From Mesoflavibacter sp037029465 (lineage in GTDB: Bacteria > Bacteroidota > Bacteroidia > Flavobacteriales > Flavobacteriaceae), in assembly GCF_037029465.1 (NCBI RefSeq), contig NZ_JAYMEM010000005.1:124001-188000 (forward strand): 64,000 nt of DNA, in the 5' to 3' direction. The stretch's first letter is position 1. Each line of letters begins with the position of its first letter. Below the pieces are notes generated by a model that did not search any database, had not been told where the DNA came from, and saw nothing but the letters and a program-made list of their open reading frames with translations. Made by a program: the position numbers and the translations under genes. Below are positions 44,550-53,786 of the stretch, in pieces.

Positions 44550-45401
44550 TTAGCTGTTTTTAAGCACGTAAATTAACGAAGAACACTCACTTGTTCGATT
44601 TGCTTTGAGATTAGAGCGTAATCCGTTGTAAAACGCTTTAAAAATATTTTTACTTCCTGATTTATATTTTTCAGAAAGTAAGCTAACATAAAACGCATCA
44701 AATAGCATTGGCTTGGTTTGTTCTATTTCCATATTAATAGAAGCGAATAATTTGGAAATTGATTGTTGATCAAAATGCCATAAATGTCTAGGCACATCAT
44801 AAGCTGCCCAAAACTGTTTATAATAGTTTGCATCAAAACTTTTATAGTTTGGTACAGCAACCACTAACCTACCATTTGGTTTTAAAAGTTTTTTAAATGT
44901 TGAAATTTGTTGTTCTAAATCTGGAAGATGTTCTAAAACATGCCAAAGTGTAATTACATCAAAACTATTAGATTCAAAATTATTTAACTTTTCGATATCT
45001 AAAACTGCATTTTCCGTTTTTTGATTTGCTATTGATCTTGCATCTGCATTTGGTTCGATTCCTGAAACTGTCCAATTATTTTCTTTAGCTGTTTTTAAAA
45101 AATCTCCTGTCCCGCAACCTACATCTAATAGTGTTTTTGTTTCGGTTTTAAAACCATTGATTAGTTTTTGTTTTTGCTTTAAAGAAAAACGTCTAACTAA
45201 ATGATATGCTTTTTCAAACCAATTTCGTTTTGCATCTGTGTGAGAAATATAATCTTCCGTTTTATAATATTCTGAAAGTTGACTAGCTTTTGGTTGCGGA
45301 AACGTTTCTAGAAAACCATAAGTTTTGTTCTCTTTTAGTTGAAACATTTCACCAGAAACGGAATGATCTTTTATATGTAATTGTGTTTGTTTGTTACTCA
45401 T
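44550..45401 (-). CDS. Class I SAM-dependent methyltransferase
   Basis: 283 residues. Rossmann motif I LLDVGCGTGDFLKTAKEN (91-108), motif II-like VLDIEKLNNF, ITLWHVLEHLPDLEQQI and KPNGRLVVAVPN. The N-terminal 80 residues include DHSVSGEMFQLKENKTYGF, as in a subgroup with an N-terminal zinc-finger-like or C/H-poor lead, but no metal ligands are present. Substrate unknown; it may modify a small molecule or lipid. It lies just downstream of the parS site at 45455-45468, 77 bases from the end of mnmG. Confidence 0.85.
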   Translation of the reverse strand: MSNKQTQLHIKDHSVSGEMFQLKENKTYGFLETFPQPKASQLSEYYKTEDYISHTDAKRNWFEKAYHLVRRFSLKQKQKLINGFKTETKTLLDVGCGTGDFLKTAKENNWTVSGIEPNADARSIANQKTENAVLDIEKLNNFESNSFDVITLWHVLEHLPDLEQQISTFKKLLKPNGRLVVAVPNYKSFDANYYKQFWAAYDVPRHLWHFDQQSISKLFASINMEIEQTKPMLFDAFYVSLLSEKYKSGSKNIFKAFYNGLRSNLKANRTSECSSLIYVLKNS

Positions 45402-45454
45402 AAATTAAAAGTCTAATCAAAAAAAGAAGAATTGAAACGGATAAAAAAGTAAAC

Positions 45455-45468
45455 GTTCCACGTGGAAC
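45455..45468. promoter_or_regulatory. Near-perfect parS-like site (ParB-binding palindrome)
   Basis: GTTCCACGTGGAAC, the core of the parS consensus TGTTnCACGTGnAACA, inside a longer perfect palindrome (45451-45472, 22 bases). It lies in the gap between mnmG and the methyltransferase. A second copy sits at 47362-47375 on the other side of mnmG. Confidence 0.8.
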
Positions 45469-45477
45469 GTTTAAAAT

Positions 45478-47349
45478 TTATCTTCCTAAATACACCAATA
45501 AAACAGAAATATCTGCAGGAGAAACACCACTTACTCTTGATGCTTGAGAGATGGTTACAGGTTGAATTTTATTTAATTTCTCTCTAGCTTCCATACTCAT
45601 TGATTTAAGTTTTGAGTAATCAAAATTATCAGGAATTCTGATATTTTCTAGACGCGTTAATTTATCTGCATTGTTTTTTTCTTTGGCTATATATCCAGAG
45701 TATTTTACTTGTATTTCTGTCTGTTCTATAATCTCATTATCTAGATTATTTTCTTCAATGTAATTTGAAACAGACTCGATTTTTTTCATGTCTTCAATAT
45801 CAATATTTGGTCTAGCAAAAATCTTAAACATCTTATCTTGCTGTTTCATTAATGAAGAATTCTTAGACTCTAAAATCGGATTTATTTCACTTGTAGTTAC
45901 ACTAGTATTTTGGAAAAATTCTACAAACTTTTCTGCTTGTTCGTGTTTTTCTTCCATACGTTTTAAACGTTTTTCGGAAGCTAAACCAAGCTCAAATCCT
46001 TTTGGTGTTAATCTTAAATCAGCATTATCTTGACGTAATAATGTTCTATATTCTGCTCGAGAAGTAAACATACGATACGGCTCTTTTGTACCTTTTGTAA
46101 TTAAATCGTCTATTAAAACACCTATATAAGCTTCGTCTCTTTTTAAGATAAATTCATCTCTTTCTTGAACTTTTAAAGCTGCATTTATACCCGCCATTAA
46201 ACCTTGAGATGCTGCTTCTTCATAACCCGTTGTCCCGTTAATTTGACCTGCAAAATATAACCCTTCTACTAACTTAGTTTCTAAAGTGTGCTTTAATTGT
46301 GTAGGAGGAAAATAATCATATTCTATAGCATAACCAGGTCTAAAAAATTTCACATTTTCAAAACCTTCAACAGAACGTAATGCATTAAATTGAACATCTT
46401 CTGGTAAAGAAGTAGAAAAACCATTTATATAGTATTCAACCGTATTCCAACCTTCAGGTTCTACAAATAATTGATGCCTATCTTTATCAGCAAAACGGTT
46501 AATTTTATCTTCAATAGAAGGACAATATCTAGGTCCTAAACTTTTTATACGACCATTAAACATTGGTGAACGATCAAAACCTTCACGAAGTAAATCATGT
46601 ACTTTTTCACTTGTATAAGCAAGGTGACAACTACGTTGTTTTGTTAATGGTTTTGTGATATCTAAATAAGAAAATTTATCAGGATTTATATCACCAGGTT
46701 GTTCTACCATTTTAGAAAAATCTAAAGATCGTCCATCAACTCTTGGAGGTGTTCCTGTTTTCATTCTACCAGATTCAAAACCTAAATCTACCAACTGTTC
46801 TGTTATACCTGTTGCTGCTTTTTCTCCTGCTCTACCACCACCAAAATTTTTATCACCAATATGAATTAAGCCATTTAAAAAAGTTCCGTTAGTCAACACA
46901 ACTGACTTTGCTTTAATCTCAATTCCAAGAGATGTAACTACACCTTCAACCTTTCCACTATTAACTAAAAGACCTCTAACCATTTCTTGATAAAAATCTA
47001 AGTTAGGTGTGTTTTCTAACATCAATCTCCAATCTTCCGCAAAGCGCATACGATCACTTTGCACTCTTGGACTCCACATTGCAGGTCCTTTGGATTTGTT
47101 CAACATTTTAAATTGAATAGCAGACGTATCACTAACAATACCAGAGTAACCGCCAAGCGCATCAATCTCTCTTACAATTTGCCCTTTAGCAATTCCACCC
47201 ATAGCAGGATTACAAGACATTTGAGCAATGTTTTGCAAATTCATAGTCACTAATAAGGTTTTGCTACCCATATTAGCAGCTGCAGCTGCAGCTTCGCTAC
47301 CAGCATGTCCTGCTCCAACAACTATTACATCGTAAACTTCGTTAAACAT
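45478..47349 (-). CDS. mnmG: tRNA uridine 5-carboxymethylaminomethyl modification enzyme
   Basis: 623 residues. FAD-binding VVGAGHAGSEAA (10-21), MNLQNIAQMSCNPAMGGIAKG (36-56), GTFLNGLIHIG, GRMKTGTPPRVDGRS, PRYCPSIEDKI and AGQINGTTGYEEAASQG are all signature blocks. With MnmE it installs the cmnm5 group on U34 of several tRNAs. It is frequently near the origin beside parA/parB genes; here the par genes are not in view, but the gene is flanked by two parS-like sites, one of which (47362) lies between its promoter element and its start codon. Confidence 0.98.
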   Translation of the reverse strand: MFNEVYDVIVVGAGHAGSEAAAAAANMGSKTLLVTMNLQNIAQMSCNPAMGGIAKGQIVREIDALGGYSGIVSDTSAIQFKMLNKSKGPAMWSPRVQSDRMRFAEDWRLMLENTPNLDFYQEMVRGLLVNSGKVEGVVTSLGIEIKAKSVVLTNGTFLNGLIHIGDKNFGGGRAGEKAATGITEQLVDLGFESGRMKTGTPPRVDGRSLDFSKMVEQPGDINPDKFSYLDITKPLTKQRSCHLAYTSEKVHDLLREGFDRSPMFNGRIKSLGPRYCPSIEDKINRFADKDRHQLFVEPEGWNTVEYYINGFSTSLPEDVQFNALRSVEGFENVKFFRPGYAIEYDYFPPTQLKHTLETKLVEGLYFAGQINGTTGYEEAASQGLMAGINAALKVQERDEFILKRDEAYIGVLIDDLITKGTKEPYRMFTSRAEYRTLLRQDNADLRLTPKGFELGLASEKRLKRMEEKHEQAEKFVEFFQNTSVTTSEINPILESKNSSLMKQQDKMFKIFARPNIDIEDMKKIESVSNYIEENNLDNEIIEQTEIQVKYSGYIAKEKNNADKLTRLENIRIPDNFDYSKLKSMSMEAREKLNKIQPVTISQASRVSGVSPADISVLLVYLGR

Positions 47350-47361
47350 ATTATTTTGATT

Positions 47362-47375
47362 GTTCCACGTGGAAC
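47362..47375. promoter_or_regulatory. parS-like site in the mnmG leader
   Basis: GTTCCACGTGGAAC again, here flanked by T and G, so 15 of 16 positions match TGTTnCACGTGnAACA. It lies between the mnmG start (47349) and the -7-like element at 47406, so bound ParB could affect mnmG expression. Confidence 0.8.
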
Positions 47376-47405
47376 GTTTTTAAAATTCGACTTAAATTTG
47401 GCGTG

Positions 47406-47413
47406 CAAATATA
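47406..47413 (-). promoter_or_regulatory. -7-like element TATATTTG before mnmG
   Basis: Minus strand TATATTTG, 56 bases before the mnmG start codon and 30 bases upstream of the parS site. The nearest TTTG on that strand is 28 bases upstream, longer than usual. Confidence 0.45.
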
Positions 47414-47420
47414 CAACAAA

Positions 47421-47840
47421 CTATGACATTTCTTTTAATATCAAAAGAGCTTCGTCTTCTTTAGCGCGCATCAGTTTTGAATCATCTTCAGTCTTATCTT
47501 TGAAACCACAATAATGCAAAATACCGTGTATGATAACACGGTGTAATTCTGTACTAAAATCTACTTCAAAATCTTTAGCGTTATCTTCTACTCTTTCTAC
47601 TGAAATGAAAATATCACCAGAAATAGTTTTACCCATTGAATAGTCAAAACTTATAATATCTGTTAAGGTATCGTGATTTAAATACTGAACATTTAATCGG
47701 TGTAAATATTCATCATCACAAAACACATAACTAATCTCGTCTTGTTTGCAATTATGATGCTCTATAATTTTTGTTATCCAACTTGAAATTTTAGCTTCAT
47801 TTGAAAGTTGAAAATCGGTTTCGTAATTAAAACTAATCAT
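47421..47840 (-). CDS. ybeY: rRNA maturation endoribonuclease YbeY
   Basis: 139 residues. NHDTLTDIISFDYS (55-68), GDIFISVERVEDNA and HRVIIHGILHYCGFKDKT (100-117). The zinc site HGxLHxxGxxH is present as H105 and H109, but the third His position is Asp115 (GFKD), a change I associate with Bacteroidota. It processes 16S rRNA 3' ends and takes part in ribosome quality control. It overlaps the DUF4175 gene by 8 bases and ends 71 bases before mnmG begins. Confidence 0.93.
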   Translation of the reverse strand: MISFNYETDFQLSNEAKISSWITKIIEHHNCKQDEISYVFCDDEYLHRLNVQYLNHDTLTDIISFDYSMGKTISGDIFISVERVEDNAKDFEVDFSTELHRVIIHGILHYCGFKDKTEDDSKLMRAKEDEALLILKEMS

Positions 47841-50800
47841 TTTTTTGTTTGAAATATTCTTGCGCTTTTTGCTTATAAATTTGCTGCAAAGGTAAGCTTT
47901 GTTTATTCAATATTTCGGTGGTATTAAAATATTGTTTTGCTATTTCTAATTGATTATTAGTTGAATTAGAAAATGTTTTGGTATTAGTTTGAGATTCGCG
48001 TTTTGTATCTTGACCTTGTTGGAAAGTTGCGTTTTCTAACTTTAATAACTGATGTTTAATATCAAGCATCTTTGTCAAAGTTTCATTAGTAAACCCTTCG
48101 TTGATTAACTTTAATTCAACATCTTCCATATCGTTTAAAAGTTTTTTGGCATCACCATTTCCTCTTAAACCATCTTTCTCTAAACGTTGTTCTAATTGCT
48201 GACGTAACAATTGTTGTTCTTGATAGATTTTAAATAATTCGGCATTCATTTGCTCATTAAAATCACCATCGCCTTGTTGGCTTCCACCTTGTCCTTGTCC
48301 GTCTCCATCTTTTCCTCCTTCTTTGCCATTTTTACCTTCTTCACCTTTATTTCCTTTTTCTCCATCCTTTCCTTTCTCACCATCTTTCTTTCCTTTTTGG
48401 TCACCTTCATTTTGTCCTTCTTCACCAGGTTTTTGTTCGCCTTGCTGACCTTGTTGTCCGTCTTTACCTTTCTCGCCTTTCTTCATGGCATCTTCCATCT
48501 TTTTAGCTAATTCTTCTTGACTTATAATGATATCTGGAAGTGGCATATCGCCTTCTCCTTGACCTGGTGACGGCATGCCCATTTGCATTTGCATATTATC
48601 TAAAGCGGCACTTAAAAAATTAGCTAAATTATTAGCCGAAGTTAAAGCATATTGTTGCGAAGATGCGCCTTGATATAATTGATTTTCTGATAGCTGCGCT
48701 AACGCTTTATCAATATTAAAATATACATCATTAATTTCTTTGTTGATTTGTTCTGAAAAATCGGGTTGACGTAAAGAAATAGCAAATAAACTATCATCTA
48801 CGTGCTCAAAATGTGTGCGTAAATCGTATTGCTTTTTTAAGTATTTAGCATACTCATTATGGTTAACCTCTATGCTTTTAAACTTGTTCATTAAGTCTTC
48901 TTCATCAAATGAAAATACAACTAGATTATCAATAATCTGACGTAACATTTCAATATCCTCTTGCATTTGTTGTTTGCCAGATGCAGACATTTGCATTTGC
49001 ATACTCATGCTCATTTGCTTCATTTTCTGAGCTGCATTTTTTTGCTTTTGCTTTGCAGAATTTTGTTTGTCTTGTTTTTGTTTTTCGTCTGTAGATTGTT
49101 CCTTTTTTTCTAAATCTTCACTTGCTTTTTGTTGTTCTTCTTTAATATTCTCTTCTGCATTTTTATTTCGTGGAACATCCATTGGAGATTTTAATTGCTT
49201 ATTTTCTTTTTCTAAATCTTCTAATTGTTTCTGGATGTCTTCAAACTTTTTATTTAGTTCGTCTTGTTTCTCTTTTGTGTTTTTTTCTGGATCTTCATTA
49301 GCTAATTTATCTTGTTCTTTGGCTAATTTATCAAGCTCGTCGCTAATTTTTTCCATTTTTTTAGACACGTAGTAACGCTTGGTCAATTCTAATAATTGTT
49401 CCATGCTACGCTTTTGGTTTTTAGCCTGTTTTGCAAGATTATCTAACTTCTCTGTAAACTCTTCCTTTTTAAATTTTTCTTTAAGCTTTTCTAATTCTTC
49501 AAGTAGCTTTTCATCTTTTTTTAATTGCGCTTCATTCTCTTTTAAACGCTCTTGCAATTTTTCTTTAAACGGATCTTCTTTTTGATTTTCCTTTTGAAAT
49601 TCTTCTAAATTATTTTGAAGCTTTTTATTGAATTGCTTCATCATTTCTTCTTGTTGCTTTTGACGCTTCAAGAAATTTTCTAGCTTCTTTTTATCATTAT
49701 AATTTAGTTCTGATTTTTCTTTTTGAGTTTTTGAAATCTCTTTAAGTTGTTCTTCTTGTTTTTCAAAATTTTCAAGAGATTTATTAAGATCTTTTATAGT
49801 TTCGTTTTGTTCGTTAAGCTGCTTTTGTTCTTCTTCATCTTTTGTACGCTTTCTGTATGTAAACACAGAACTTTTTGTGCTTTTGTTTTTATTTACCGCA
49901 TCGTTATCAAAAACTTCAAAATACAGCTCGTATGAAATACCGGCTTCTACATCTAAATTATTTGGGAAAGCAGTTAAAAATTCATCAAAATTAGAAGATG
50001 AAATAGGTATATTTTTTACAATTTTATTGGTTTCGTTTTCTGAAGGATAATAGACTAACTGTAATTTAGATAAACCATAATCGTCACTTACTTGACCTTT
50101 AAAATACAAGGTTTGTTGGTCTAAACTATCTGTTTTAGATTCAATTTTAAGTTCTGGATATTGATCTTTGATAACCGAAATACTATACGCTAAATTCTCG
50201 TAATTTTTAAGGTTTTTATTACTTGTGCTAATGTTGTAGTCTAAATTATTATAGACGCGTTTAGAGGTATTAAAAACACCGTTTTCTTCTGTCGTAAACG
50301 TTAAAGTATCTTTACTAATTAAATCGACTTGATCTGTTGCTTTTGTATTAAGTTGCCAAGTAATTTGTGTACCTTGTGGTACAACTGCATTACCAATACC
50401 TTTTAAAACTTCGTTACGTTTGTTGGTGTAGTTTGGATAATTTAAAACCATCTGAAAATTTAACAACGTTGGCACTTCTACAACATGTAACGTATATGGT
50501 TTTGAGTTAACACCATTAGCAGATAAATTAAAAGTAATGTCTTGTTTTGGTTGCTCAAAAACATACTCAAAAGTACCTGGTTGACGTTGTTGTAAAAAGT
50601 ATGACTGATCGTTAAAATTGATTTGTGCATCTTCTGGAACAACATCTCCTTCGGTTTGTACAAATAGCCTGAAGGTTTTGTTTTCTTCGGTTTGCAGGCT
50701 TTCATTTATCACAAAAAAACTAAAAGGTGCTGGCGGCTCATAAGCAGTTTGATAATTAACTACTCTTTTATAACTATCTGTAAACCAATTAGTTTTACCT

Positions 50801-51312
50801 AAAATAAAACTTAATAATAAAATAGCTATTGGGATAACTGCGTATTTTAAATATTTAGTGTTGTGTTTAAAATTAATCGCAAAATTGAAGGGAACTGGGC
50901 TTAATTCTTCAGCTTTTTGATCGATGCTGGCTAAAAGTAATTCGCTATTATCATTAGTCTCTTTTAGTTGAAGTACATTCAATAACTTATCATTAACTTC
51001 AGGAAAATGATTACCTATAATTGCAGATGCTTGTTTGTAGTTAATGCCTTTTTGAAGTTTAAATAACTTAGCTATTGGCAATGCAATAAATTTGATAAAT
51101 AAACCAACCTCAACAGCAATAAACAGCCAAAATAAAACCGTACGCAAACCAGAATTTAACCACAGAAAATATTCAATAAGTAACGTAATAATAAGGTATA
51201 ACAAGCCAATACTAAAAAACAGGATAGCTCCTTTTATCAGCTCATTAGTGTAATATTTTCTAATAAATTGTTCTAATTTGGTTTGTATGATATTGAAGTT
51301 ATTCAAAGCCAT
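47833..51312 (-). CDS. DUF4175-family giant membrane protein
   Basis: 1159 residues. Two or three N-terminal membrane helices (about 28-46, 57-77, and about 159-175), a large predicted periplasmic beta-rich region (about 180-500, containing repeated motifs such as YPSENETNK), then a long Glu/Lys/Gln coiled coil (about 500-800) with REKN-type charged repeats, a Gly/Lys/Glu-rich low-complexity region (about 941-1018, GEKGKDGEKG-like, collagen-like in look) and a final helical part. It matches the DUF4175 family of Bacteroidota; function unknown to me. Many reading frames seen on the opposite strand here are shadows of its biased codons. It is translated just ahead of ybeY. Confidence 0.85.
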   Translation of the reverse strand: MALNNFNIIQTKLEQFIRKYYTNELIKGAILFFSIGLLYLIITLLIEYFLWLNSGLRTVLFWLFIAVEVGLFIKFIALPIAKLFKLQKGINYKQASAIIGNHFPEVNDKLLNVLQLKETNDNSELLLASIDQKAEELSPVPFNFAINFKHNTKYLKYAVIPIAILLLSFILGKTNWFTDSYKRVVNYQTAYEPPAPFSFFVINESLQTEENKTFRLFVQTEGDVVPEDAQINFNDQSYFLQQRQPGTFEYVFEQPKQDITFNLSANGVNSKPYTLHVVEVPTLLNFQMVLNYPNYTNKRNEVLKGIGNAVVPQGTQITWQLNTKATDQVDLISKDTLTFTTEENGVFNTSKRVYNNLDYNISTSNKNLKNYENLAYSISVIKDQYPELKIESKTDSLDQQTLYFKGQVSDDYGLSKLQLVYYPSENETNKIVKNIPISSSNFDEFLTAFPNNLDVEAGISYELYFEVFDNDAVNKNKSTKSSVFTYRKRTKDEEEQKQLNEQNETIKDLNKSLENFEKQEEQLKEISKTQKEKSELNYNDKKKLENFLKRQKQQEEMMKQFNKKLQNNLEEFQKENQKEDPFKEKLQERLKENEAQLKKDEKLLEELEKLKEKFKKEEFTEKLDNLAKQAKNQKRSMEQLLELTKRYYVSKKMEKISDELDKLAKEQDKLANEDPEKNTKEKQDELNKKFEDIQKQLEDLEKENKQLKSPMDVPRNKNAEENIKEEQQKASEDLEKKEQSTDEKQKQDKQNSAKQKQKNAAQKMKQMSMSMQMQMSASGKQQMQEDIEMLRQIIDNLVVFSFDEEDLMNKFKSIEVNHNEYAKYLKKQYDLRTHFEHVDDSLFAISLRQPDFSEQINKEINDVYFNIDKALAQLSENQLYQGASSQQYALTSANNLANFLSAALDNMQMQMGMPSPGQGEGDMPLPDIIISQEELAKKMEDAMKKGEKGKDGQQGQQGEQKPGEEGQNEGDQKGKKDGEKGKDGEKGNKGEEGKNGKEGGKDGDGQGQGGSQQGDGDFNEQMNAELFKIYQEQQLLRQQLEQRLEKDGLRGNGDAKKLLNDMEDVELKLINEGFTNETLTKMLDIKHQLLKLENATFQQGQDTKRESQTNTKTFSNSTNNQLEIAKQYFNTTEILNKQSLPLQQIYKQKAQEYFKQKND

Positions 51313-51393
51313 TTTTTTATTTAACTTACTAAAATACAGTTTTTATTTTTTTATGTCTGTTAAAGGCTCTTAAAACTTGTTTTAAAATAGTTC

Positions 51394-51424
51394 TTTGTGT
51401 TTCTTCTACTCTATTCTATCTTTG
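51394..51424 (+). promoter_or_regulatory. gltX promoter (TTTG, 19 bases, TATCTTTG)
   Basis: TTTG at 51394-51397 and TATCTTTG at 51417-51424, spacing 19 bases. This is a full match to the Bacteroidota sigma-ABfr consensus (TTG, 17-23 bases, TAnnTTTG). The start codon follows 19 bases later. Confidence 0.85.
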
Positions 51425-51443
51425 CACTTTCAAACCAAAAGAA

Positions 51444-52955
51444 ATGTCAAAACAAGTTAGAGTGCGTTTTGCACCAAGTCCTACAGGACCTTTACATATT
51501 GGCGGCGTACGTACCGCATTATTTAATTATTTATTTGCAAAAAAACACAACGGTACTTTTGTGTTACGTATAGAAGATACAGACCAAAACCGTTATGTAG
51601 AAGGTGCAGAACAATACATTATAGATAGTTTAAATTGGTGTAATATTCCTTTTGACGAAGGTCCAAACAAAAATGAAAAATTTGGTCCATATAGACAAAG
51701 CGAACGTAAATACTTATACAAACAATATGCAGATCAATTAATAAAAAGTGGTCATGCTTACTACGCATTTGATACTGCTGAAGCACTTGATGCACACAGA
51801 AAAGATCATGAAGCTAAAGGAAAAACGTTTATCTACAATTGGCATAACAGAGAAAAATTAAGTAATTCTTTATCGCTTAGCGCGGAAGACGTGCAAGCTA
51901 AGTTAGATGCTGGTGAAGATTATGTGATTAGATTTAAAAGTCCGCAAGATCAAACACTTCATCTTAAAGATATTATTCGTGGTGATATAAAAATTGATAC
52001 CAATATTTTAGATGATAAAGTTTTGTTTAAAGCAGACGGAATGCCAACCTATCACCTAGCAAATATTGTTGATGACCATTTAATGGAAATTACGCACGTT
52101 ATTAGAGGTGAAGAATGGCTGCCAAGTCTTGCTTTACACTATCAATTATACGATGCATTTGGTTGGGAAGCACCAGAATTTGCACATTTACCGTTAATCC
52201 TAAAACCAACAGGAAAAGGAAAATTAAGCAAACGTGATGGTGATAAATTAGGATTTCCTGTATTTCCTTTAGAATATAAGTCTCCAGAAGGTGATGTATC
52301 CAGAGGTTATAAAGAAGATGGTTATTTTGCTGAAGCAGTTGTTAACTTTTTAGCCTTTTTAGGATGGAATCCTGGTACGGAACAAGAAATTTTTAGTTTA
52401 GAAGAACTTATAGAAGCATTTGATTTATCTAAAGTGAATAAAGCCGGAGCACGTTTTGATCCAGATAAAATTAAATGGTTTAATCACCATTACATGCAAG
52501 ATCAAAGTAATGATGATTTAGCTGAAGCGTTTAAACAAAATCATGATTCATTAAAAGACATAGATGTTAATTACATATCAATGGTTGTTGGGTTAATTAA
52601 AGAACGTGCTACGTTTGTAAACGACTTTTGGGATTTAAGTAATTTCTTCTTTGTGGCTCCAACAGAATATGACGAAAAAGCTTTTAAAAAAGCTATTAAA
52701 GACGATACAAAATCTATAATGACCGACGTAAAATCTATCATAAATAACATTGAAAATTTTGAAGTAGAAACACTTCAAAATGATGTAAAAGGTTGGATTA
52801 CGTCAAACGACATTGGTTTTGGTAAAGTGATGATGCCACTACGTTTAGCCTTAGTTGGTGCATTACAAGGACCTGATGTTTTTGACATCATATACATGAT
52901 TGGTAAAAACGAAACTGTTAAACGTATTGATAATTTAATTGAAAAAATAGATTAA
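51444..52955 (+). CDS. gltX: Glutamyl-tRNA synthetase
   Basis: 503 residues, class I. RFAPSPTGPLHIGGVRTALFNY (8-29) gives HIGG, and KGKLSKRDG (about 258-266) is the KMSKS-equivalent. YHLANIVDDHLMEITHVIRGEEW and FAHLPLIL are canonical. It charges tRNA-Glu. A separate glnS is encoded at 55108, so Gln-tRNA is made directly. The promoter and the terminator at 52980 make it a single-gene unit. Confidence 0.98.
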   Translation: MSKQVRVRFAPSPTGPLHIGGVRTALFNYLFAKKHNGTFVLRIEDTDQNRYVEGAEQYIIDSLNWCNIPFDEGPNKNEKFGPYRQSERKYLYKQYADQLIKSGHAYYAFDTAEALDAHRKDHEAKGKTFIYNWHNREKLSNSLSLSAEDVQAKLDAGEDYVIRFKSPQDQTLHLKDIIRGDIKIDTNILDDKVLFKADGMPTYHLANIVDDHLMEITHVIRGEEWLPSLALHYQLYDAFGWEAPEFAHLPLILKPTGKGKLSKRDGDKLGFPVFPLEYKSPEGDVSRGYKEDGYFAEAVVNFLAFLGWNPGTEQEIFSLEELIEAFDLSKVNKAGARFDPDKIKWFNHHYMQDQSNDDLAEAFKQNHDSLKDIDVNYISMVVGLIKERATFVNDFWDLSNFFFVAPTEYDEKAFKKAIKDDTKSIMTDVKSIINNIENFEVETLQNDVKGWITSNDIGFGKVMMPLRLALVGALQGPDVFDIIYMIGKNETVKRIDNLIEKID

Positions 52956-52979
52956 AATATTAATCAACCATAAACAAAA

Positions 52980-53009
52980 AAAGCCTCTAATATTTAGAGG
53001 CTTTTTTTA
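52980..53009. terminator. Terminator between gltX and the outer-membrane protein gene
   Basis: Stem AAAGCCTCTAA / TTAGAGGCTTT with loop TAT, T-run after. It serves gltX on the plus strand and, by symmetry, the convergent gene at 53031. Confidence 0.88.
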
Positions 53010-53030
53010 TTAATTTATTTCTTTTAAACT

Positions 53031-53711
53031 TTAAAAAGTTATCAATAAAGCTACAGTTAACATACTTTGATTTCCTTTAAATTTTTTATTAGTAAAATTA
53101 GCAGCATTAGAATCGTTTAAATCACCTAAAATATTGGTAAACCCATAGATATATTGTCCTCTTACTTTAAAGTTTTCAAAACCTGCGGTTAATCCAATAG
53201 CGCCATTCACATTAAAATTAGTAATATCTACAAAATCTTTAGCCAGTAAACTATCAAACTCTGCTATAATCCATTCTTCTTGACCTTCATCATCAAATTC
53301 TAAATCACTATTGTACTGTAAAACTGGTCCAAAATCTAAAGTTAAATATGGTCCTGCTAATTTAGCATGCATTAAAAAAGCCACTTGAGCAGTTAAAATT
53401 TTGTAATCTATAGGCTCAAAATTGCTGCTTAAAGCAGATGCAAATCCGTTTACACTCATCTTATTTTCAGATAATTGCATACCATAACTTACGTTGTACC
53501 ATTTATGAGGAATATCTACCGTTGCAGACATATGTATTAACCAACCTGTATCGCTTTTGGTTTCAAAATTATCGGTAATAATATCAAATTGAGTCAATCC
53601 ACCACCAATAGCAAATCCATTTTTTATGTTGTAATTTTTACGTTGTGCGTAATTTATTGTAACAAAACCTATACAAAATGCTACTAATAAGATGAAGTTA
53701 TTTGTTTTCAT
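53031..53711 (-). CDS. Putative outer-membrane beta-barrel protein
   Basis: 226 residues from the ATG at 53711; a TTG 63 bases upstream is in frame but lies upstream of the promoter. Signal peptide MKTNNFILLVAFCIGFVTINYAQ. The rest alternates polar and hydrophobic residues (AIGGGLTQFDI, GWLIHMSATVDI, VSYGMQLSENKMSV, GPYLTLDFGPVLQY, LTAGFENFKVRGQYIYGF) and ends SMLTVALLITF with a terminal Phe, as expected for a barrel of about eight strands. Family not recognised. A strong promoter lies 24 bases upstream. Confidence 0.72.
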   Translation of the reverse strand: MKTNNFILLVAFCIGFVTINYAQRKNYNIKNGFAIGGGLTQFDIITDNFETKSDTGWLIHMSATVDIPHKWYNVSYGMQLSENKMSVNGFASALSSNFEPIDYKILTAQVAFLMHAKLAGPYLTLDFGPVLQYNSDLEFDDEGQEEWIIAEFDSLLAKDFVDITNFNVNGAIGLTAGFENFKVRGQYIYGFTNILGDLNDSNAANFTNKKFKGNQSMLTVALLITF

Positions 53712-53734
53712 GTTGAAATTATTCAATTTGTGAG

Positions 53735-53763
53735 CAAATATAACGTAATTTAGTAATCGACAA
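53735..53763 (-). promoter_or_regulatory. Promoter of the outer-membrane protein (TTG, 18 bases, TATATTTG)
   Basis: Minus strand: TTG at 53763-53761, 18 bases, TATATTTG at 53742-53735. A complete Bacteroidota promoter, overlapping the start region of the divergent SPFH gene, whose ATG is at 53787. Confidence 0.85.
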
Positions 53764-53786
53764 TTTTTAATCAAAAACCATTACCA

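Noticed and set aside
49067..49372. Plus-strand frames rich in Ser/Phe/Leu across 48.2-49.9 kb
   Set aside because: They are antisense to the Glu/Lys/Gln-rich coiled coil of the DUF4175 gene; its biased codons leave few stops on the other strand.
53712..53774. In-frame TTG start that would extend the outer-membrane protein upstream
   Set aside because: It lies upstream of the promoter element at 53735-53742 and precedes a clear signal peptide beginning at the ATG.
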